This document shows positions 59,722 through 64,000 of a stretch of 64,000 nt of DNA, piece after piece; within the stretch, counting starts at the first letter, position 1; each line of letters starts with the position of its first letter. This stretch comes from RGDT01 sp964630925 (GTDB taxonomy: Bacteria; Planctomycetota; Planctomycetia; Gemmatales; Gemmataceae), in the NCBI GenBank assembly GCA_964630925.1, contig CAZVZK010000042.1, positions 1-64,000 of the forward strand. The letters run 5' to 3'. The notes under the pieces were generated by a model, which was not told the origin of the DNA, ran no database searches, and saw nothing but the letters and a program-made list of their open reading frames with translations. Position numbers and translations under genes: made by a program.

Positions 59722-60200
59722 GCCGCCCCGTTGGAGGCCGCCCCGTCGTCCCGCCCCTCCTGCTCGTTGATGCGGGCGATCAGCGACGCCAGCAGCGAGA
59801 CGACCTCGTCCGACGCCAACACCTCCCCGAGCAGGCGGATGAACTCCTCGGGCGACGAGGCCCGCCGTTGGTCCGGGCCGAGCACCCCGACAGGCCTGAG
59901 CGGCGAGGCCCCGATGTCGGCCCCGTCCGGGGCGAAGCAACGGGCCGTCAGCGTGACCGGGTAGAGCCGGGAGGCCGCGTGCGTGGCGCGGAGGATCTCC
60001 TCGTGGTAATCCAGGGGCGGGGCCGCCACCTCCAGGGAGAGCATCCTCCGCCCCTCGACCTCGGCCGAGGTGACCTTCGCATGCAACAGGCCCTTGGTCT
60101 GGCGGGCAAGCAGCGGCTCCTGCTCGCGCAGGATGGAGGCCGGCGACCGCACGTCAACGGTCGCCGAGGGCGGCCAAAGGCTGACGCTTAGTGTGGACAT
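59718..60200 (-). CDS. Conserved hypothetical protein
   Basis: The 160-residue product (ATG 60200) has the central motif SAEVEGRRMLSLEVAAPPLDYHEEILRATHAASRLYPVTLTARC and a helical tail FIRLLGEVLASDEVVSLLASLIARINEQ. Function is unknown and no signal peptide is seen. It begins 12 bases after the EEP-fold gene on the same strand, so the two are probably cotranscribed. Confidence 0.65.
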   Translation of the reverse strand: MSTLSVSLWPPSATVDVRSPASILREQEPLLARQTKGLLHAKVTSAEVEGRRMLSLEVAAPPLDYHEEILRATHAASRLYPVTLTARCFAPDGADIGASPLRPVGVLGPDQRRASSPEEFIRLLGEVLASDEVVSLLASLIARINEQEGRDDGAASNGAA

Positions 60201-60212
60201 GCCGGCCTCCGG

Positions 60213-61040
60213 TCAATCGGTCAGCGAGAACAGCAACGGCAGATGGTCCGAGACGGCCTCGCGCGGCCTGCCACGCTCGGTGACGAACGTCTCGGCACCG
60301 TCCGGATCCAGGATCCGGACGCCCGCGAGCCGGGCGGCCAGGGCCGGCCGCACAAGCACCTGGTCGAACATGTGCCAGAAGGGTGCCACGGGCCTCCCCC
60401 CGCCGTCGGCGAAGTAGGAGCCCGGAGGCCCGTCCGTCCCATCCCCGAACAGGGACCACATGGGATTATACAAGGACCGGTAGCGGCGTCCGGCGACGAC
60501 GCGGCCCTCGGGCCGCGCGAGGTCGCGCGTCATCAGGCCGTGCAGCCCCTGGGCGGCGACGACACCGGGGTCATACGGGTCCATGTTCAGGTCGCCGACG
60601 AGCAGCGTCCGCTCGTGGCCGCGGGCGTCCTCGGCCGCCTCGATGCGGCGGGCCATCACCCCCGCCTCGGCGAGCTGATCCTCCCGCGTCCAGTGCGCCT
60701 GACTCGGGAAGTGGACGGCGGCCAGCAAGAGCTCCACCCCTCCACCGGGCGTCAGCCGCCAGATGGCGAGGCGGCGGCTCACGTCGGCCGACGCATCCTG
60801 AACGGCTCCGGGCGGTAGCCGGGTGAAGAGCTGGACACGCCCGCCACCCGGCGGGGCGTGGAACGGCGCGCCGAGGGAGGAGGCCAGCGCCGCCGGGTCG
60901 AAGCGCGACTCCGCCAGCAGGAGGATGTCGATCCCGTGTGCCGCCACGAGGCGTGTGAGGTGCCGGCGGAGGCCGGCCTCGCGCGTCGGCCACGTCGCCT
61001 CCTGGTTGCCGCGCAGGTTCCAGAACAGGAAGGTGAGCAT
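60213..61040 (-). CDS. Endonuclease/exonuclease/phosphatase (EEP) superfamily protein
   Basis: The 275-residue protein has the EEP order: FLFWNLRGNQEAT (Asn of motif I), IDILLLAESRFDPAAL (metal Glu), VHFPSQAHWTREDQ, VGDLNMDPYD (Asp/Asn pair) and the end AVSDHLPLLF (SDH). The superfamily includes DNA repair nucleases, DNase I and phosphoinositide phosphatases; this one is not assignable further. No signal peptide. ATG 61040 starts the conserved part. Confidence 0.85.
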   Translation of the reverse strand: MLTFLFWNLRGNQEATWPTREAGLRRHLTRLVAAHGIDILLLAESRFDPAALASSLGAPFHAPPGGGRVQLFTRLPPGAVQDASADVSRRLAIWRLTPGGGVELLLAAVHFPSQAHWTREDQLAEAGVMARRIEAAEDARGHERTLLVGDLNMDPYDPGVVAAQGLHGLMTRDLARPEGRVVAGRRYRSLYNPMWSLFGDGTDGPPGSYFADGGGRPVAPFWHMFDQVLVRPALAARLAGVRILDPDGAETFVTERGRPREAVSDHLPLLFSLTD

Positions 61041-61169
61041 CGGTGCCCCGGACAGGGGGTCAATTCTGTCAGGATACGATCTCACCGCCGGGTGCGGAAA
61101 TCACTGGCCCCGGCGTCCTGGGGTGGATAATCTGCCGAAAACCGCCCCCACGACTCCGAGGAGCCGCCC

Positions 61170-62321
61170 GTGGAACGCCAAGAGTCGATCACGCCCGCTC
61201 AGCCCGGCGCCGAGCCGAAGTTGAACGACGCCCGGATTCAGGCGGACCCTGCTGGAGCGCCGGCGGGGGGCGGGACGAAGCAACCTTCAGCATGGCATGC
61301 CTGGCGAAAGAGGCTTCGCCCGTTCCGCGCGCTCATCTCCTTGGCGGCCCTTGGCGTCCTGGGGCTCCTGGCGGTGTCGCTGGCCGGACGCATGAGGCCC
61401 GCCGTGAAGGGGCCGGATCCGGAGGCCGCCGAGTGCGAGGCCCTCATGCGCGAATGCTTGCTTTATCACGAACTCATGCGCGATAATGATTTTCCAGACA
61501 AGGAACGGGTCGCCGAGCAGAAGCGGCGTATCGAAAGGTTGGCCGCCTTCGGCGGTCGGGCGATCCCGTCGCTGTGCTGGGGCACCGGGGAATTGGCCCG
61601 GCGTAACTCGTCCCGGGTCGCTCTGGCCGCGTTCTGTGCGCAGATCCTCGCCAAGATCAAGCCCCCACCCCTGGACGAATTGATCGCCGTCTTGCGGGAG
61701 GGCGAGGAAGCTGACGAGGCGACACGCCTCCGGTGGCATGGCGCCTGCATCCTGCTCGAAGATCTGGGGCCTGCGGCGAGGAAGGCCATCCCGACGCTGA
61801 TCCTGCGGTGCGAGGAGAAGGAGCGGTATGGCCCTGGCTCGTTCGCCCCGACCGCGTACACCACCCGGTGGGCCCTGCGTTCCATCACTCCGGCGGCGGA
61901 CGATCTGCCCGAGCTCTTGCCGCTGCTCCGGCACACACAGCGTCTGGTCAGGCGGGACGCCGCCGGCGTCATCGGCAGGATCGATCCGCCGCAGCGGGAG
62001 GCAGCGCCCGAGCTGGTGCGTCTGCTCGACGACGAGGAGCGGGAGGTCCGTCTGGCCGCGGCCGGATCGCTCGCGGCGATCACGCCAGGCACCCCCGAAG
62101 GGGTGGAGGCTGCGCGAATGATCCTGCGTCACCTGTCTGAAGAGAATGAGAACCTCCGAAGGATGGCGCACCGCCCATTGGAGAACCCCCGGGCCTTGTC
62201 GGCCCTGATCGCCCTCGGTCGTGATGCGAAGGAGCCACTACAACAGATGCACAAGGAGTGTCGCTGGGTTGAGGAGAAGCGCCGGGCGCTCTTCTGGGCC
62301 GTCGTCGAGATCAAACCCTAG
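61170..62321 (+). CDS. Membrane-anchored HEAT-repeat protein
   Basis: The 383-residue product has a Pro/Ala-rich cytoplasmic head, one TM helix (about 54-72, LISLAALGVLGLLAVSLAG) and a long helical repeat domain with units such as RRDAAGVIGRIDPPQREAAPELVRLLDDEEREVRLAAAGSLAAI. The start is GTG 61170 with GAGGAG 8 to 13 bases upstream. It is divergent from the EEP gene. A role in protein contact at the envelope is inferred. Confidence 0.75.
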   Translation: MERQESITPAQPGAEPKLNDARIQADPAGAPAGGGTKQPSAWHAWRKRLRPFRALISLAALGVLGLLAVSLAGRMRPAVKGPDPEAAECEALMRECLLYHELMRDNDFPDKERVAEQKRRIERLAAFGGRAIPSLCWGTGELARRNSSRVALAAFCAQILAKIKPPPLDELIAVLREGEEADEATRLRWHGACILLEDLGPAARKAIPTLILRCEEKERYGPGSFAPTAYTTRWALRSITPAADDLPELLPLLRHTQRLVRRDAAGVIGRIDPPQREAAPELVRLLDDEEREVRLAAAGSLAAITPGTPEGVEAARMILRHLSEENENLRRMAHRPLENPRALSALIALGRDAKEPLQQMHKECRWVEEKRRALFWAVVEIKP

Positions 62322-62383
62322 GTAGCCCGCAAGCGGTGAGCCTCACCCCGATGCAGGTGTGCAACTCCCCGGGACGTGGCTCA

Positions 62384-62620
62384 CCCCTCGCCCGCCACGG
62401 CCAGCACCTCCCGCAGCGCCTCGTCCATCGGCTGCGGCTCCAGCTAGTGGTGGCCGAGCAGGAAGTACGCTTGCTTGTCGTCCACCACTTTCAGGTCATC
62501 GCCGACACGCGCCGCCAACTGGCGATCTTCAGCGGCCACCGGTAGCCGAACACCGCGTAGGCCGGGCCGTCACGCCGTCGCCCTCCAGATGCACTGTCGG
62601 CCGACTCGGCCGATTGGCAG
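62384..62620 (-). pseudogene. Decayed copy 2 of the GPTYAVxGYRGPLKIRQ module
   Basis: On the minus strand the module is recognisable: HLEGDGVT, a CTACGCGGTGTTCGGCTAC run (YAVFGY), DDLKVVDDKQAYFLLGHH, then a TAG where the intact copy has CAG (Q), and LEPQPMDEALREVLAVAGEG. Besides that nonsense codon there are single-base deletions near 62520 and 62565 that break the frame. The rest of the 62322-62640 gap holds nothing. Confidence 0.65.
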
Positions 62621-62640
62621 CTACGGCCAAACAGGTGGGG

Positions 62641-63222
62641 TCACGTCGGGCCTGGGGCGTCGGGTTGTTCCTTCCCGGCGAGAAGACTCCCGTCTGCTTC
62701 AATCGTCGCCGTTTCGGATCGGCACCGCGTGCGTGGTGACGAGGCCGGCGGAGTCTCCTCGATCGGGGCCAGGGCGGAGTCGCGGGGATCGAGGGCGGCC
62801 GGCGGCTCGGCGAAGGCCGCGGGGTCGCCGATGTGGCGGAGATCGAGCGCCAAGTCCCCCTTCGTGTTCTTGAACACAGCCTGGAACAGCGAAGGGCCCG
62901 CGTCGGCGACGAGCAGCCCGTCGCCTCCGTACGGCGACACCGAGTCCAGGGTGCGCCGATTGCACAGGGCGGCGATCCTGGCGAGCAGGGAGCGGAATGC
63001 CGCCCGCGGAAGGGGGAACGTGGCTTCTCCGACGAAGGAGGACTGGCGGGTGGGCTCCTCCCGGAAACTCGACCAGCTCGCGTGGCACCCCTCGGGGCCG
63101 TGGGTGAGGAGGACGCGCCGGCCCTGGCACGCCCGGAGCAGGCGATCCACGAGTGTGACGATCGCGCCTTCGGCCGGGGTGAACGCCTCGTGCAGCAGGG
63201 AGCGGATGTCCGGCTCGCTCAT
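62641..63222 (-). CDS. Hypothetical protein coupled to an ADP-ribosyltransferase-like gene
   Basis: The 193-residue product (MSEPDIRSLLHEAFTPAEGAIVTLVDRLLRACQGRRVLLTHG) has no recognised domain. Its ATG (63222) overlaps the TGA of the upstream gene (ATGA) and GGGAGG is close, so the two are translated together. By position it may be the partner of the ADP-ribosyltransferase-like protein. The C-terminal 50 residues are low-complexity. Confidence 0.65.
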   Translation of the reverse strand: MSEPDIRSLLHEAFTPAEGAIVTLVDRLLRACQGRRVLLTHGPEGCHASWSSFREEPTRQSSFVGEATFPLPRAAFRSLLARIAALCNRRTLDSVSPYGGDGLLVADAGPSLFQAVFKNTKGDLALDLRHIGDPAAFAEPPAALDPRDSALAPIEETPPASSPRTRCRSETATIEADGSLLAGKEQPDAPGPT

Positions 63223-63593
63223 GGCACCTCCCGTATCTCGGCGCTCGCCCGGATCGCGGGCCATTCCGCCAGCAGCTCCTCGAGGCCAGCCCCCCGGTCG
63301 AACTGGATGACGCCGGCGCTCAGCGGGTGCCAGGGGCTCGCATCGGCCGCCGCCTGGACGACGGGCTCCGGGACGTCGAGGGCGAGGATCACCGGGCCGC
63401 CCTCGTCGGGGAAGGCGCTCGCCTTGCGCCTGGCGTACGTCTCGGGCGGATCATGCAGGAAAGGGCCGGTTTCGACATACATCGAGAACCCGTCCTCCAC
63501 GGGCAGGCCTCCGGGCTCGGCGTAGCAGGGATCGGGGCCGTTCGCCAGGATGCTCTCGGCGCGTCGTCGTGTCGTGCCGTGGACGAGGATCAT
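63219..63593 (-). CDS. ADP-ribosyltransferase-like small protein
   Basis: The 124-residue product starts MILVHGTTRRRAESILANGPDPCYAEPGG, similar to the H-G-T..A..IL..G start of KptA/DUF3990/ART-fold proteins, where the His contacts NAD. Later DGFSMYVETGPFLHDPPETYARRKA fits the second strand (S..Y/T..A...A). A catalytic Glu is not certain. It could be a toxin or an NAD-using modifier; the coupled downstream gene would be the partner. ATG 63593 is the natural start. Confidence 0.55.
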   Translation of the reverse strand: MILVHGTTRRRAESILANGPDPCYAEPGGLPVEDGFSMYVETGPFLHDPPETYARRKASAFPDEGGPVILALDVPEPVVQAAADASPWHPLSAGVIQFDRGAGLEELLAEWPAIRASAEIREVP

Positions 63594-63666
63594 GCCCGGC
63601 GACGCTCCCGCGTTCCACTCCTTGCCCCCCTACCACAATCGTAACCCCCTCCGTCCCGCCCCGCAA

Positions 63667-63710
63667 GACGCACCCCGCCATGTCCCTTCTGGGGCTCAAG
63701 GGTGTGCGTC
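63667..63710 (-). terminator. Hairpin downstream of the module gene at the right edge
   Basis: GACGCACCCC (63667-63676) pairs with GGGTGTGCGTC (63700-63710) with one bulge. On the minus strand it lies 22 bases after the stop codon of the last gene. Confidence 0.4.
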
Positions 63711-63732
63711 CTTCGTCGCACAACAACGTCCC

Positions 63733-64000
63733 TCACCCCTCCCCCGCCACCGCCAGCACCTCACGCAGCGCCTCGTACATCGGCCGCGGCTCCAACTGGT
63801 GGTGCCCCAGCAAGAAGTACGCTTGCTTCTCATCGACCACCTTCAGGTCGTCGCCCACCCGCGCCGCCAACTGCCTGATCTTCAGAGGCCCGCGGTAGCC
63901 GAAGACGGCGTAGGTCGGCCCCGTGACGCCGTCGCCGGGGCCCTCCAGGTGCACCGCGTCGATCTTCCACGCCGCCGCCCGGATACGCATCTCCTGCATC
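63733..64000 (-). CDS. C-terminal part of a GPTYAVxGYRGPLKIRQ-module protein (partial)
   Basis: The visible 88 residues end AREVLAVAGEG-like (EALREVLAVAGEG) and contain RIRAAAWKIDAVHLEGPGDG, VTGPTYAVFGYRGPLKIRQL and VGDDLKVVDEKQAYFLLGHHQLEPRPM. An ATG lies at 63999 but the first codons look internal, so the gene probably extends past the window edge. This is the intact version of the two decayed copies at 59555 and 62384. The family is not recognised. Confidence 0.6.
   Translation of the reverse strand, partial: MQEMRIRAAAWKIDAVHLEGPGDGVTGPTYAVFGYRGPLKIRQLAARVGDDLKVVDEKQAYFLLGHHQLEPRPMYEALREVLAVAGEG

Overview
The window is very GC-rich and reads as a chromosomal segment of a planctomycete, most probably of the Gemmataceae. 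Pointers are tandem TIGR02996-type leucine-rich-repeat proteins, a DUF1501 protein, DUF1573 and DUF6807 proteins, an ECF sigma factor beside a Ser/Thr kinase with WD40 repeats, a Cys-rich YTV-like surface protein, and Flp-type pilins under a c-di-GMP riboswitch. No rRNA, tRNA, CRISPR array or prophage was seen. Most genes are in short operons or alone, and coding covers both strands.

Left part (1-28 kb). The 3' end of an RGG-box RNA-binding protein is followed by a minus-strand HEAT protein, a secreted protein, a DUF1573 protein, two TIGR02996/LRR paralogs coupled to a GH10-like protein without catalytic glutamates, and a DUF1501 protein. A coupled three-gene operon (XPB-type helicase, a 98-aa protein, and an XPB-N-terminal-like protein) comes next. 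Then follow a small membrane protein, a decayed HNH nuclease, a K+ channel with an RCK domain, an aldo/keto reductase, a peptidoglycan-binding protein, a UvrD/PcrA helicase interrupted by a 360-aa intein, AcpS, a zinc-ribbon membrane protein, NnrD, a PseG-like protein, an MFS transporter and a DedA protein.

Middle part (28-50 kb). A kinase-WD40 protein with its ECF sigma factor, SMC, a FlgI-like HEAT lipoprotein and a TPR lipoprotein precede a betaine-lipid operon (PlsC-like acyltransferase, BtaA, BtaB). This should make diacylglyceryl homoserine-type lipids. Next is an RND efflux pump with its adaptor, preceded by a 93-bp copy of its own 5' end and followed by an LRR-gene remnant.

Right part (50-64 kb). 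A YTV-like Cys-rich secreted protein is followed by two near-identical Flp pilin genes; a canonical c-di-GMP-I (GEMM) riboswitch lies upstream of the first one transcribed. infC has an AUU start codon. Then come a GDPD/PI-PLC-like enzyme, a secreted acyl-carrier-like lipoprotein without the phosphopantetheine serine, a DUF6807 protein, a methyltransferase, an EEP nuclease-like protein, a HEAT membrane protein and a coupled pair with an ADP-ribosyltransferase-like member. One short protein module occurs three times here, two copies decayed.

Repeats. A roughly 215-bp palindromic MITE-like element occurs three times (274-641, 8732-8950, 27496-27708); the first copy has been split by a second 140-bp inverted-repeat element. 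A G-run/CCTTCGG/C-run hairpin occurs three times inside or at the edge of coding sequence in the XPB operon.
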